The notes beneath the pieces are model-generated. The model made no database searches, was not told where the DNA came from, and saw only the letters and a program-made list of their open reading frames with translations. Both the position numbers and the translations under genes were made by a program. From Allium sativum (taxonomy: Eukaryota > Streptophyta > Magnoliopsida > Asparagales > Amaryllidaceae): a stretch of DNA of 64,000 nucleotides. Location of the stretch: positions 303,729,456 through 303,793,455 of the forward strand of contig CM060922.1 in assembly GCA_030737875.1 (NCBI GenBank). The letters are read 5' to 3'. Below are positions 11,045 to 23,274 of the stretch, one piece after another (positions within the stretch are counted from its first letter, which is position 1; each line of letters opens with the position of its first letter).

Positions 11045-14000
11045 GGCCTGAATAAAACGCGCCGCGCTGCGGTAGTTCGCGAGTTTCGACCATTGACTTC
11101 AAACAGACATTTTGGGAGATCCGACCGTCGGATTCTTTTAAAACCGGAACCATTGGGTTCGTATCGAAAAGAGCTTTCTAACGAATACTAGAGATTTGAA
11201 ATCTAATGGTTGGATTTAGAATTATTTCAAAATCAAATTTGGAAAATGTCGTTGTAAGTGCAGTTCGATGGCCGTTTATGGAAATCGACTGTACTGGCCT
11301 TGATAAAATTATTAAAAATATCAATAATTAGTGTAAAATCATAAGAAATGATTTGGAAAGAATTGGGATGAAAAATTCCATATTTGAAAAGATAAAAATA
11401 GATTTTTATCGAAATGAACTAGGTTTGAATTGGAATAATAAGTCCAATATTTTTAAAATAAATAAATTGGATTTGAAATGGTTTTAAAAATAACCAGGAT
11501 TTCCAATATATGAATTGGAATGGATTTGAATCAAAATTATGCTCGGAATATTTTGATATTGGATTTCGTGATTATACGGAGATTGTGGAGGAATTTGGAA
11601 GATATATTTATCGTTATTCCAATATGATATTTGTTGGTTTCAGAATTTGATATTGAATATAAGCCGATATATTTTCTATTCAGAGCCTTGTATTTAATAT
11701 CAAATTGGATTTTGGGTTCGTCGTGAATGGTATCTTTAATAATATTGTTCTTGAACCGAATGGAACTAAGAAATTAGAAACTAACTGGAGATTAGTTAAG
11801 TTGAATGGTTTCCTGGGTATTGATCTGATGTTGGGTTTGGCCTTCGGGGTTAATACTTAGGGGATTGTTCTCTTACTAATTTACCATTAGAGCCTAATGT
11901 GAATTGGTTTATTGTGAACTGTGTTTTTAACGACATTCGTTCTTTAACCCGATTTACAGTGAAATGTGATTTGGGATTTATGAATCTTTTTATTTAGATT
12001 TAACGGGAATTTTCCAAGGTAACTTTTTCCAATTTAACATATTAAATTGGAATTGAATGGAATTCGATTTGATAATAATCGAAGTGAACTTCTATGGAGG
12101 AAGACTATTAATACATATGGAATTTAAGAGGCGTTGCCATTATTCCATTTATATTATTGGTCGGATATGGAAATTGATATCGATTATATATTGATTTGTT
12201 TTCTCGTGAAGATTCCATAACTAATGAAATGTGATTTGGATTGTCATGAATGGTATCTTTAATAATACTATTCATAGACCCAATGGAGTTAAGAAAATCA
12301 TAAACTAACTGGAGATTAGTTAAGTTGAATGGTTTCGTGGGTATTGATTTGATGTCGGTTTCGGCCTTTGGGGTTAATACTTAAGGAATTGTTCACTTGC
12401 TAATTTACGGTTAAAGGCTGATGGAATGGAATGTAATTTTGGGTTTATTGTGAACCATGTTTTAAATAACATTGGTTCTTTAACCCAGTTAAAGACAGGA
12501 TATGGTTTCCCAAGTTAAACAATCGTTAATATTGATTTTTGGGAAGATTAAAACCAAGTGGAGTTTTAATGAATCTTTAATTAGATTGAAATGATATCCA
12601 AAGGAAGATTAAAGAATAAATTTAAAGAATTTATCTTTGATAAAATTAATGGGAACCTTTCCCAAAGTATAAGAATATTTAAATAAAGGAATATTCTGGA
12701 TTGGAATAAGGCATATGTTGTGTTTTTGTAGCACTTGTTTATTATATACGCAAGTTATTTTGAAAGACTGGGTTTATCCCATTCTGAATAACTGATTCGA
12801 CGATATGTCGAGGATGAAGACGGTGGTCGAAGACCGGAGGTCTTCACATCGTTTGGATGATTACTGAGGTCTTGATTGGGCTGTACACCTAAGACAAGGT
12901 AATAAGTGGTGATCGTGCAGACGTAGTTGGAGATCGACCGAATATGCGAGGACCTCTCCCCTGTATTAAACATATGGTGGAGGAATAAGGTGCCTTTGGT
13001 TTCGTTCAGACCCAGAACGAACTTGTAAATGGATGTGTATCTGACATCGGATTTCATTATGTGTGATTGATATACATCGGTTGCATAGCGTGAATTGCCT
13101 ATATGGCATGCTGAGATGCAAATGATCAAGGCTTCTGTTGAAAAGCAGAGTCTTGTGGTTGATGATCAAAGCACGGCTTTAATATAGCATAGCTTTGTGT
13201 AGCGTAAATTCGCAAGCCTCACACCCGGGTGTGAACCAGAAACGAGAGAGGACCTCAGGGAGGGCATGTGTTTCTTTCTAGCTAGGAGTGGTGTCAGCGT
13301 TTTGCATGCTCTGGAATTTTACTTGTGTGGATGATGGATAGGAGGCGCCTCAGTTATATCGGTCGATCCGGGGCCGATGGAGTCATTTGGATCATTTACG
13401 CCCCATAGGGCGGGAAAACGTAGTGTTCAGGCATTTTAATCCACATCGAGTGGACCGGCCCTGACGATCCAAAGGCTTGACAGAGTACTTGCCTGAGACA
13501 TGGGCTAGATTGTCTCGAAGCGGTAAGGACGATTCCTTGCCTTGGTTCACAGATGGAAATCCAATTCCAATACGTGACATTTGCGGATTTGATTGTAGAG
13601 CCTAGTATTGGCGTCATGATATATGGTACCCATGCCGTCTAGGATTGATACATTTATATTTGAAGTTGTTTTAAACACTATGCACTTATAATAGTATCAA
13701 ATGACGTACCAAGCATGTTTGGCTATTATAAGGGAAAACCCTATCCCCCGGCTTGCGTTGCATTGTGTGATAGGACATGGGTCTTATAATAGCTTCATTT
13801 TTCCCAAAAGCATTGCGCTGTTTTGTTATATGCACTGGTATTCTTGGGAGGAAACCTGTTCCGTGTCATACGGCGTGGTCCCTTGATATATCTGATTTTG
13901 AAGTAAAGTTTTAAATAACTGTTTCAGTTCTTACACCAGTCACATGACTGACCTGGAGTTTATTGTTTTAACCTAAACTCTGGGTGCCCCTATTTTCCAC

Positions 14001-14293
14001 ACGGGCAGCTAGTAGTTTTGGTTTTACAGATTTATATTCACAGGATCCTGGTTTACAGCTGGAATGATATTCGGAAAGCTCTGTATCCGTATATTCTTTT
14101 CAGTTGTATTTTGTATTATTTTTAAATCTCTGATATTTAGTAAATGTGTAATATTTATTCATACTTTGTATATTCTTGTATTCTGATGAAATTGTTGTAA
14201 TGAGTAATGAAATGTTCTTCTGTTTGTGTTCTGATTCATCTTGTCCTCAATATAATCCGTGATTTCCCATAAGGGGGATTTCGGGTCGCTTCA

Positions 14294-16331
14294 CCATGCC
14301 ATTTCCTCCCCTTGCGAGCCCTTCCACCTCCCTCTCCGATCACTTTCTCACAATGAATTTTACCAACTTCATCCCCTACACACTCTCTACACCAGGGTAA
14401 CCACAACATTGAACTTGCATCACCTCCCTGAAATTACTGTTGTCGCCCCCTCTACTGCAAACTCCCATGTCGACCTTAAACAAAACATGTCGCCTCCTCT
14501 GACGCGCCTGACCAAGGCGCATCTATGCTGGCCTATCCCCCTGTGCTCGAACTTCCTCACCACCAAGAAAACAACTGAGAAGCTTTCCGTTCACTTGCCA
14601 CCACACACCATCTTACGTCATCAGGCCTTCACCGCTCTGTCCCCCGAAGACCCAACTACAACCTCCGATCGACCTCACCCTCCTGCCATACCAACTCCAT
14701 CGCGTTACTGCTCTTAGACCTCGCTCGCTCACAACGAGCTTTAACAACCATGAACGCAAGCCATCAGGCAATTTCATTGAATCAATGAGCGTTTGATTTA
14801 GTATTTAGAAAATTTTCTGAATATTTTAGCAGGAGGCATATTTGTGTTTTTCTAGTCTGAGTTCGAATAGAAGAGAAGGGTTAAGGAAGACAGTGAGTGA
14901 TTTATTTGGTGGGAAATGTTCGGATATATGGAAGAAGGAGACTTCAGTGTTTTGGAATGAACAAGGAGAGCGTATTTAAAAGGGAGGTGTTGTTTTCAAT
15001 TATGTATACATAAGTACAGGCAATACGTTTTTGCCGCACATGGTTAGTCGGGAGTAATAAATTATTTCTCAGAGATTTTTCACGTTTCGCTAACAATCAC
15101 ATGAATTTTCACTGTTCATGACATGGTAAAAGATAGAATGGACAGTCAGATATATTTTTTGCATTGGTTTCTTGCAGCTGATTTTTTCAAACTTGAAGCA
15201 CATGCTGAGGTTTGTTTTTGATTTATCAGCCATGCAGAGAGATTTTGAGTCGGACATGACGAAGGATATCTCATGAAAATGACTAACAATTTTTATTGAA
15301 AGTGATTGACGACTTTAATGACGTGTAACGTTCAATGTTTAAAATTTTTATGAACCCGTACGAATCTCAAACGTGAGAAAGCTAGCAAACATATAATAAC
15401 TAAATATTACAGATCCGATGGAACTGATTTTTTTGGATTCCGAGATCGTTTGTAAAAACGCTATTTTAATTTCAAATCAGTTAATTTATGCATGTTTATA
15501 CTACAAACGGTCACAAAATTACTCCAACTGACTTGAAACTGGAAAATGAACAAAAATAATTATTACGATTTTTATAAAACTAATTCCTTGAAAATCGATA
15601 TCATTTGAAAATTGGTTATTTTTTAGTTTTATATTAAATCGGTAAAATAGATGTTGTTTTTACAACAAACCAATTCATGGAAAATAAATTATTATTATCA
15701 TATACCTTTAAATAGAATGTTATAAAATTTCAAAATAATCCAGTTTGGGTTTGAAACTCGATATATTGAATTTAAAGTTGAATCGATATTCAATTTATAT
15801 TAAATATCCTTATTGAATTATATAATAAATCGTTATGGTTTATTAACAATTCCATATGACTTTCTGAAAATTTGATTTGGACATAAAACAAAATCTACCA
15901 CATGAAAACTCGATTTTTCTCTTCCATTAGAAAAATATTATCCAATAGGTTCGGACATTTCTTGTTTCAAAGAAATTCGACTTATGTTGGATCATGTATA
16001 CTGATTCAAAGTTCAAAACGAAATATTAAAAACTACCATGATGTTACGGATTCGTTTTATAATATAATTATAAATTAAATGTTCAAACATCGTTCAATAA
16101 GAAAATCGTTAATGTAATTCAAATCTAAACCAAATAAAATCCTTTTATATTGTCAATTCACATTATATTGTAAAATAAGCATATTTCGACTATTCTAAAA
16201 ATAAAATATTATTTTATTATTATATTAATAAAATATTCAAAACTATTAAATTCGAGTTATTAAATTCCAAAACAACATTTAAAACTAATTTCAAATGTAA
16301 AATTAAATGGTTAAAAATCTAGGAAATTACA
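14294..16331 (-). mobile_element. Minus-strand LTR-like sequence cut by the long-LTR element
   Basis: On the minus strand it begins TGTAATTTCCTAG at 16,331. Further on it has the phrase TTTTTACAAACGATCTCGGA (about 15,451-15,470 on the plus strand), which resembles a phrase in the two long-LTR families, then a TATA-like box near 14,975 and a GC-richer block (14,294-14,740). The layout matches the other long LTRs here. The long-LTR element ends at 14,293 within or beside it, so the rear part of this LTR is not visible. The 152-codon plus-strand frame (14,259-14,717) starts inside the neighbouring LTR and is spurious. Confidence 0.5.
14972..14981 (-). promoter_or_regulatory. TATA-like box of minus-strand LTR
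   Basis: TTTTAAATAC on the minus strand, followed downstream by a pyrimidine-rich stretch typical of a plant leader. A weak call. Confidence 0.3.
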
Positions 16332-18136
16332 TGGCGAGCAAGTCGGCTTTTAAGTTCTCCTACAGTAGAATATGATTGATAGTATAGTACTTAAAGTCAT
16401 TCAACAGCTCCAAGATTTTGATAGGTGTAGGGCTAGATTTCCTGCTTTTTCTTGGAATTCCCTTCAAACCTGACCGAGTTGCGAGTCACTGAAAATCTGC
16501 AGAGTTCGAAGATTTATCTCCTTCACTATCTTCAACTGTGCAATAAAAGCCTCGTATTCCACTTCATTATTGGTGGTTGGGAATTCCAACCTCAAAGAAT
16601 AGCATAATGATCGCCCTTTGGTGGTTTCCAAAACCACTCCTGCACGAGAACGTTACTCATTCATCGCTCCATGAACAAACAATTTCCGTTATGCGACCAC
16701 TTCAGTTGCTTCTTTCTCATTGTCTTACCTAATAGTAAACTTAGTGATCGACTAAAAGTAGAGGCTAAAGAGTCGTCCGAGAAAGCCAATGAAGAATGAA
16801 GTTGGCAGATAGGACGATGTCGGGCACACACCTGTCCGTGGGACAACGGGGACAGAGCGGGATAATTCTACTAAACCTTTCCTGTTGATCACTCTTCGGG
16901 GGTATCGTACTGACTTAGTTTGATGTTCCATTTTAACAACCATCTCGAAGTTTCAGGGAGAAACAAAACTTGATTTAACGGTTGGTTAGTGAGTACTTTC
17001 AATGATGAGCTTGAAAGTAAGGTAAAAGATTTTAGCTACTATCAACATGCAGTATGAAAGCTTTTCCTACTTTGGATAATTTCTCTCTGCCCTAGTGAAA
17101 CTTTTATTGATATAAAATATTGGCCTCTAGACTCATTCTTCTTCCCATACCAGTGCAACACTTAGATTATAAGGGGAGACCACCAAGTAAATGAATAAGT
17201 TTTCTTCGTCTACTGGTTTAGAAAGCATTAACGGAGCCGCCATGTGTTTGAGCAACTCTTCAAAGGCTATCTGATATCCGGAAATCCATTCAAGTTTTTC
17301 TTCCTTTTTTCAGAGTGTCAAATAAAGGAACACATTTATCCACGACCTTAGATATGAATCAGATCAACGCTATAATTTTCCCATTTAAGATTTGGAGCTC
17401 TTTTTGTTTCTTGGGGCATGGAAGTTCCTTAATGTTGTGATCAACATAGGGTCCGCCACGATGCCTTTGTGCATACCATGAACCCCAAGAATTTTTCAGA
17501 ACTTACTCCAAGTAAACACTTAAAAAGATTAAGTTTCATTTCGAACTTTCTTAATATTTCAAACATCTTAGCCAGATTGTCCATGTGATTTATTGCTACT
17601 AAGGACTTAACTAACATACCATCTATGTACATCTCCATTGTTAATAATCTGCAATTTGAACATTGTATTGACGAGCCACTAATAGGTTGCCTCGGCGTTC
17701 TTTAGTCCAAATGGCATTATTCGATAATAATACAATTCCAAATTAGTGATAAAACTCGTATTTTCTTGATCTGGTTGTTTCCCAAATAAGCATCCATGAA
17801 TGGAAACATTTCTTGTCCTCTCGTCCCTCCTATGAGTTGAACAATTTGAGGCAATGGGAAGCCATCCTTAGGCCAAGACTTACTGAGACCAGAGAAATCT
17901 ATGTAGACACCACATTGTCCATTTTATTTCTTAACCAACAGAAGATTGGAGACTTAGTCTGGATGCATTAACTCTTTAATGAATCTATTTTCCATCAACT
18001 TTTCGACCTCTTCCTTTATGGAAGTTGACCTTTCCGAACCTTGAACTCATCTCTTTTGCTTGACCGGAGTGTAATGAGGATCTATGTTCAGTATGGCTCG
18101 CTACCTTCAACGAGACTCCTCACATGTCAACAAGGA
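16332..18136 (-). pseudogene. Decayed gypsy pol: RT then RNase H (Tat/Athila group)
   Basis: Minus-strand translation shows broken reverse transcriptase at about 17,990-17,440: FSGLSKSWPKDGFPLPQI, a FMDAY core, YYYRIMPFGLKNAEATY, then YIDGMLVKS in place of the catalytic YVDDMLVKS, and VSSEKFLGFMV. Further downstream (16,620-16,340) comes RNase H with ELPTTNNEVEYEAFIAQL. The thumb and linker between them are frameshifted. YxDDMLVKS and TTNNxAEYEA are typical of the Tat/Athila branch of Ty3/gypsy. The second Asp of the RT pair is Gly, so even without frameshifts it would be inactive. The upstream part of pol is cut off at 18,137 by an LTR, and the downstream part ends at the LTR start at 16,331. 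Confidence 0.75.
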
Positions 18137-18459
18137 TGTAACAACCCATATTTTTCCAAGCCCGAATTTTGATAAAAAAACGAAACTCATACACATCCAA
18201 GCACGGATCATCTAAATCTAGTACCTATGAATAATGAGCATGAGCATAATGAAAGTACAATGAAACTAACTCACAGCGGAAACAAGAAAAAATAACAAGT
18301 ATCAAGTAAGGCAACAACCTTAATAGTGAATCGCCACATCGATTCTAAGCATGAGAGAAAATGAACGAAAAACCAAACTTTAACAATTCTAAAGACCTAT
18401 CTTCCCTAAGATAAGCCTGAGAGTTGTTATGAGGAAGGGGCCAGAAAAACAAGTCCTAG

Positions 18460-18600
18460 TGAATAGAAAATATATGATATCGTCCACAATATACAAATGC
18501 ATTCTCATTTGGTTTCACCCAAATGATATGTCTAACAAGGTTAATGATTCTAACCTTACCTTGCAAGGGTTGCACACAATGATTAGCTACCATTCTTGTA
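18460..18600. repeat. Shared 140-base block, copy 1
   Basis: It is similar (roughly 85% by eye) and in the same orientation to 23,288-23,420. Both contain CACAATATACAAATGCATTC and TTTCACCCAAAT. The match stops abruptly on both sides. Confidence 0.8.
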
Positions 18601-19459
18601 AGTTTTTTCCCATGCATTTAAAAATATGAAATATTGACATATTAAAAATCACAAGGAATAAGCAATATTTTATTCGGAATGGATAGTACAAAATATGTAC
18701 AAAATGCATGAATTTTCACATCTCTCCTATATATTTTGTTCATACACCTTATAGTATCAAATACCGTTCTTTTTTTATAAAAAAGAACAAATAGGGCTAG
18801 TTACAAAAATCAAGAAGAATCCTAAACAATCCAAGACCTAGATAGATATACAGATCAATAACGGTAATTTACACAAATCTAAGAATTACACCGAATGCTA
18901 CAAATCTGGAATAAACAACTACACGCACCACTATAATAAATAGGAACTGATTTCTAGGTTTAACGTGTAAACAATAGCCACAAGATACAAGAAAAAATTA
19001 TAGATAAGATAAGAATATTATAATTTAAAAGCTTACAAATCATTATCAGATTTAGGCATATGAACTCAAATTTACACCAATGAAAAAGATCTGATATTAA
19101 AAAAAAAATCCATGCACTCGAAAGCTATTTCAAAATTTCAGATATGAATTACAACATTTAGAATTTTATTCCCAAATCCCTATATGTCTATAATATATAA
19201 AATGAGGACATGAATACATATTAAAATTACAGATTTGGAAAAGAATTGGAAAAAGGGAAAGGCAATAGAGAATAAGATCTCTCTAATATGCAGAACCAAC
19301 CTTTGTTCATAGATCTGGATTCATCTTCTCTAATTCTTTTTTGTTTGACTTGAAACTTATTTGTTTCAGAAAGTTTGGAAAAGATTGGATAATTGAGAAA
19401 GTTAGAGCTTCACAACTGTCTCCAAAAAACAAGGGCAAAGAATAGAGGGTCCAAGCCTT

Positions 19460-19467
19460 TATTTATA
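19460..19467 (-). promoter_or_regulatory. TATA box of minus-strand LTR
   Basis: TATAAATA on the minus strand, followed by GGCTTGGACCCTC, a typical LTR start-site context. Confidence 0.6.
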
Positions 19468-19574
19468 GACCCTCAAATGATCCATAACCATAGATTTAAT
19501 TATATTATTGATTTGTCCGTTATTATAAAAAAATAACCAAAACCCTAGCCTCCACTGGAATAGATGATTGTCAG

Positions 19575-19625
19575 CTCACACGGGGTGGTCGACCGCTCTA
19601 ATCGACCTACCTCCAGTGAACAGGG
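19575..19625 (-). promoter_or_regulatory. GTCGAC-type motif cluster upstream of the TATA box
   Basis: Two copies of a GGTCGA core (one full GTCGAC) within about 30 bases, roughly 110-160 bases upstream of the TATA box in LTR sense. The same motif, expanded, lies upstream of the TATA box in the unrelated-looking LTR at 46,063. Confidence 0.4.
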
Positions 19626-19646
19626 TACTAGTGGTATGGTTGATTA

Positions 19647-19648
<2 letters not shown>

Positions 19649-19684
<36 letters not shown>
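19649..19684. repeat. (AT)n microsatellite
   Basis: A run of about 36 bases of AT dinucleotides inside the minus-strand LTR. Confidence 0.9.
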
Positions 19685-19687
<3 letters not shown>

Positions 19688-20569
19688 AAATTACTTTCCA
19701 TTTGTTATTTTTTTTCATCCTTAACTTTTTCATATGGACTCCATTTGCAAAGTTTCAATTATGAAAATTGATCAAAACTCTATCACGAACGCAATCGCGT
19801 AAGTTTTGTGACCAAATTCCATTGTTTGTTCAAAAAAATTTGGAACAAAATTAAATAACTAATCTAACTACACTAAATTTCATGATGTTATATTCTTCTC
19901 TCCTTAAAAAATGTTTGTTTTGAAATTTTATCATTGACTAAGATATGGTGCTGATGCATAACCATCATAAACTGCACAACCAATTTGTGCATAATCAATT
20001 TTGCAAATAAATGTTGGAATGTACAGTGTACATAATAAGTCATAACCATAAAAATATGTATGCATAATGATTCTAAATCAGATTCTTCTATATGTATGTA
20101 TTTTACCTGGAAAAATTTATGAAAGCATGATGCAAACATCTTATAATGTACTGGCAAGTCTATATGTATACAGCTTTTTGGAAAATATTTTTCATCCAAA
20201 ACCTTTATACGACTACAAATAAAGTATGAAGGAACCAATTTAGCATCCAAATCATAACATCTAACCCGAAACGCATCTAATTCACTTCTTATTAATTTCT
20301 TCTATGTCGAAAAATGGAATTTAAGCAGGGAATTTAACATTTTCACTGCTTTGAAAACTTCCAATTCCTGTTCTACGTTGGAATTTTACCTCGTTTCCGC
20401 AAAAATAATCTAAAAATTTCCAAATGTCAACTGTAGAGGAGACTGAAAACAAGCTGTAAAAGGTAATTGAGTTAAAATAATAACTCGTGGCATCGTCAAC
20501 AAGGTGTAGAAACATAGTTTCCAAAGCTAAAACAAATTTTCTCTTATTAACGATAATGTTTTTAACACA

Positions 20570-23261
20570 TCACCACTCCTAGTGCACTGCTAAAACTACA
20601 ATTTTTTTATAATTTTTTTCTTTTTAATGACATTTGAAAAGTTTTAAAATTTTATTTGTGGAAATTCAAACGTTTCATGTATAATTTAGAGTAGATGGAA
20701 GTTGGTTATGCGAAAAATACCCAAACTGAAATCACAGAAATCTAAAAAATTAGACATTTACAGAAAAATACCAAAATAAATTTTAGCTTTCATGTGAAAA
20801 ACAGTAATACTCGTGACAAAACAACACATAATCCGTCCTCCATTAAAATTTACTGCCTTAAAAATTTATTTTTGCAACACTAGAATAACGGTTGGTTAGA
20901 TAAAGAACATGGATTCCATTTTTGATTCAAATCATAAATGAGCGTGAATGATATGTATAATATGTCCAAAAGATGAACATCTTGTAGTATCATCGTGCGA
21001 TTTTACAAGGACAACTAAGATTAACAGTTACAAACAAATAAGCACAGCAAAGCGAAGAAACAAATAGTTAAAAGGGAAAAGAATAGAGACAACAACACCA
21101 AAGCTCCAATACATTGCCAAACAACAAGACGTCTTACTCTGCAACTGGAGCTCGATTTATTTCCACGACCTCTAGCGAGTCATATCATAGTAGCTAAATG
21201 TTCAGTCTTGTGTTGCAGACACTACTGGTGTTGCTGAAGGTTTCTACATCACCATCTCTCTCAAGATAGAATTAGAGATGACAAAAAAAACCTACTACAA
21301 AACTGATTTCCATTGAGATTCACCTAATATTACCTAAAGACAAAGTAGATATATGAATGTAACTACGTGAAATAATACACAAGAACAACATGCTTAATCA
21401 AAGATGATAAGGTACCAAATGATGGTTACTTCATCGATTAAAGATTAATTTCTGTATAAGAAGGAAAATCTTGTCATAACTTTCCATTTTAGGAATAATG
21501 CACTAAATGATCACACATCTACATGGGCATTTTGGACATAGTTACCCAAGTCAAAGACCGACATCTAAAAAAAAGATCTACTGCAAAATCTTAAAACCGA
21601 TCAAACAAAGGATCATTGAAGTCCGCGTACAATGCGAATGCCTCTAAAATTTCTAAGATATTCTCCTTAGAAAGATTACCAGAAGACAGCCCAATCTTCA
21701 CCTCTGAAACAACAATTACCTTCATCAAAATATATTTAGATAAGACAGCGTAAAGGTTGAAGCAACACCGGTAATAATCTCATTCAAAAATCTTGAAGCA
21801 AAGGACTGATGCAAATCCAGTTGCTACGACTAATTTTATTATCTCTAAAGCGATGAAACCTTATGCTCATTTCAATCCAACCAAATGTTCTCTTTAGGGA
21901 TGAGATCTACAAGGCACGAGAAAGAATAATAGTGCAAGTAAATGTTACGAGCTAAGAAATGGTCGGAGAAAAGAAATTAGGTTTACATCTTGGAGTAACA
22001 ATGGGGAAAGATCTAATGTGTGAACTAGCATACAAATGAAGGAGATAGGGTAGATATAAAGAAATAGGCGGAAGATAAAGATACAGTTCGGCTAGATAAG
22101 GAAGGAGAGACGAAGGAAAGAAGTTTGGGAAAGTGGATTTGGACGCACCTTTTATGGTTAAGTCCTAGGTTCAAGTTGTATCAAAACTCATCAACTAGCT
22201 GACCACTCTACGTATAATGCTAGACAGTCAACTATAAAATGGACTTTAGACCTAGGTGGAATCTAGACCCTATTAGTGTTGGATTAAAACATTAATTGTT
22301 CTGAATAATACCATAAGATCTTATGCGATCTGAAAAATATTTCTTCTCATCACGGTTGTATCAAAGACAACCGTCAATTTCCGAACCATACTTCCAAGAT
22401 TCAAAGTAGTCTCAACAAAATGCCGCAACCCTAAAATCTCAAGAGTACCTAAAACTATTTTAGCTAGTATTTTGTATTAAATTTACATGATTATCCCCTT
22501 ATCTTGTTGACGAGTCAGCCAAAGATTTAAGAAGTAAATACCTCAACCAAAACGAAAAAATTCTTAGTTTATTTGAGAGAAAATTTAGAAAATCCTTTTG
22601 GAATTCAACTTTGTTCAGACACTCAAGTTCTCTTACTATATATTTTTATTTTTATTATTTCTTTAGAAACCAAATATCAGTTTATATAAAATGATTATTC
22701 TAGAAAAATAGTTTAAAAGTCTTCAAAATCTCTTTACTTTTTCAAAATTAGTTTATAAGACCAAGAAACTCAGAGGAATTATTTCAAACAAAAAATATCT
22801 GGTTTGCCGTAATAAGGCATCGAGTGATTATACCTCATTAGCATGTCTTTAGACTAATACAATGTACTAACACAAATTTTCCTCTTCCTCAAAACCAAGA
22901 AAAGGTATTCGATTGAAACTCTCAAACCAAGCCCAAACATCATGACAATTTCAGTTGTAGCTAGCTTTTCGTCCAATCATAAAGCTCAAGTCCACGAAAT
23001 TCACTATATGTCATCCTCATGCTCCTCACGAAAATCTCCAAGCGCACCATGAAGCAAATCGGGATTGGTAAGAATCTAAAACTCCAAAATATTCCCAATT
23101 CGTAATAGCTTGAATCCATTCTTACTAAATAGAATCTCAACTACATCATCATCAAAATTATTTAGAGCTAAGCGCAAAGATCCGAAAAGAAATGGAAAGA
23201 TAGCTCGAACATGTTCTTTCAAATCCTTATTTATTAATTACTTTGATCGTCTAAATCTAAT
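20570..23261 (-). mobile_element. Probable interior of a decayed minus-strand gypsy element
   Basis: It lies between a probable primer site at 23,262 and the LTR ending near 20,569, both minus-oriented. It is AT-rich and heavily decayed. I see no RT, integrase or CCHC motif. A short coding-like stretch survives near the 5' side (23,004-23,230). If this assignment is right the interior is only about 2.7 kb, so the element is non-autonomous or deleted. Otherwise the region is unassigned repeat DNA. Confidence 0.35.
23004..23230 (-). pseudogene. Short coding-like fragment, unknown family
   Basis: One minus-strand frame runs about 75 codons with a single internal stop. It reads as ordinary protein: SLRLALNNFDDDVVEILFSK, then HGALGDFREEHEDDI and a stop. 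It lies about 30 bases after the probable primer site, where gag would begin, but I do not recognise it as gag. It could be a captured host fragment. Confidence 0.3.
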
Positions 23262-23272
23262 CTCTAATACTA
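23262..23272 (-). other. Decayed initiator-Met primer-binding site
   Basis: The minus strand reads TAGTATTAGAG two bases after an LTR end. It differs from TGGTATCAGAG by one G-to-A and one C-to-T change, as expected from deamination of methylated cytosines. Confidence 0.5.
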
Positions 23273-23274
23273 AA

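Larger units (their letters stand above)
8051..14293 (+). mobile_element. Full 6.24-kb 3' LTR of a long-LTR gypsy element
   Basis: It starts TGTAATAACCCGG after a polypurine tract and ends GGGTCGCTTCA, identical to the end of the 5' LTR at 7,004. The last 3.04 kb are a direct repeat of the 5' LTR fragment. The first 1.8 kb or so match the inverted LTR at 1-1,779. It contains a TATA-like box, a GC-rich island, an AT array and an (AT)n run. After its end comes CCATG (14,294-14,298), the expected position of the target-site duplication; the left partner cannot be seen. No coding function is apparent. Confidence 0.8.
18137..20569 (-). mobile_element. Minus-strand gypsy LTR inserted in the pol remnant
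   Basis: Its low-coordinate end is sharp: the pol remnant stops and TGTAACAACCC begins (the minus strand ends ...GGGTTGTTACA). A clear TATA box (19,460-19,467, minus) and a 5'-leader-like stretch show the orientation. The high-coordinate boundary near 20,569 rests on CA followed, on the minus strand, by a purine-rich AGGAGTGGTGA that could be a polypurine tract; this is uncertain. AAGGA (18,132-18,136) is the candidate target-site duplication. The minus-strand frame at 19,888-20,250 has no recognisable domain. Confidence 0.5.

Noticed and set aside
14259..14717. 152-codon plus-strand frame
   Set aside because: It starts inside the 3' LTR of one element and continues across its terminus into unrelated DNA; no domain.
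19888..20250. 120-codon minus-strand frame
   Set aside because: His/Phe/Met-rich composition from AT-rich LTR DNA, no recognisable motif.
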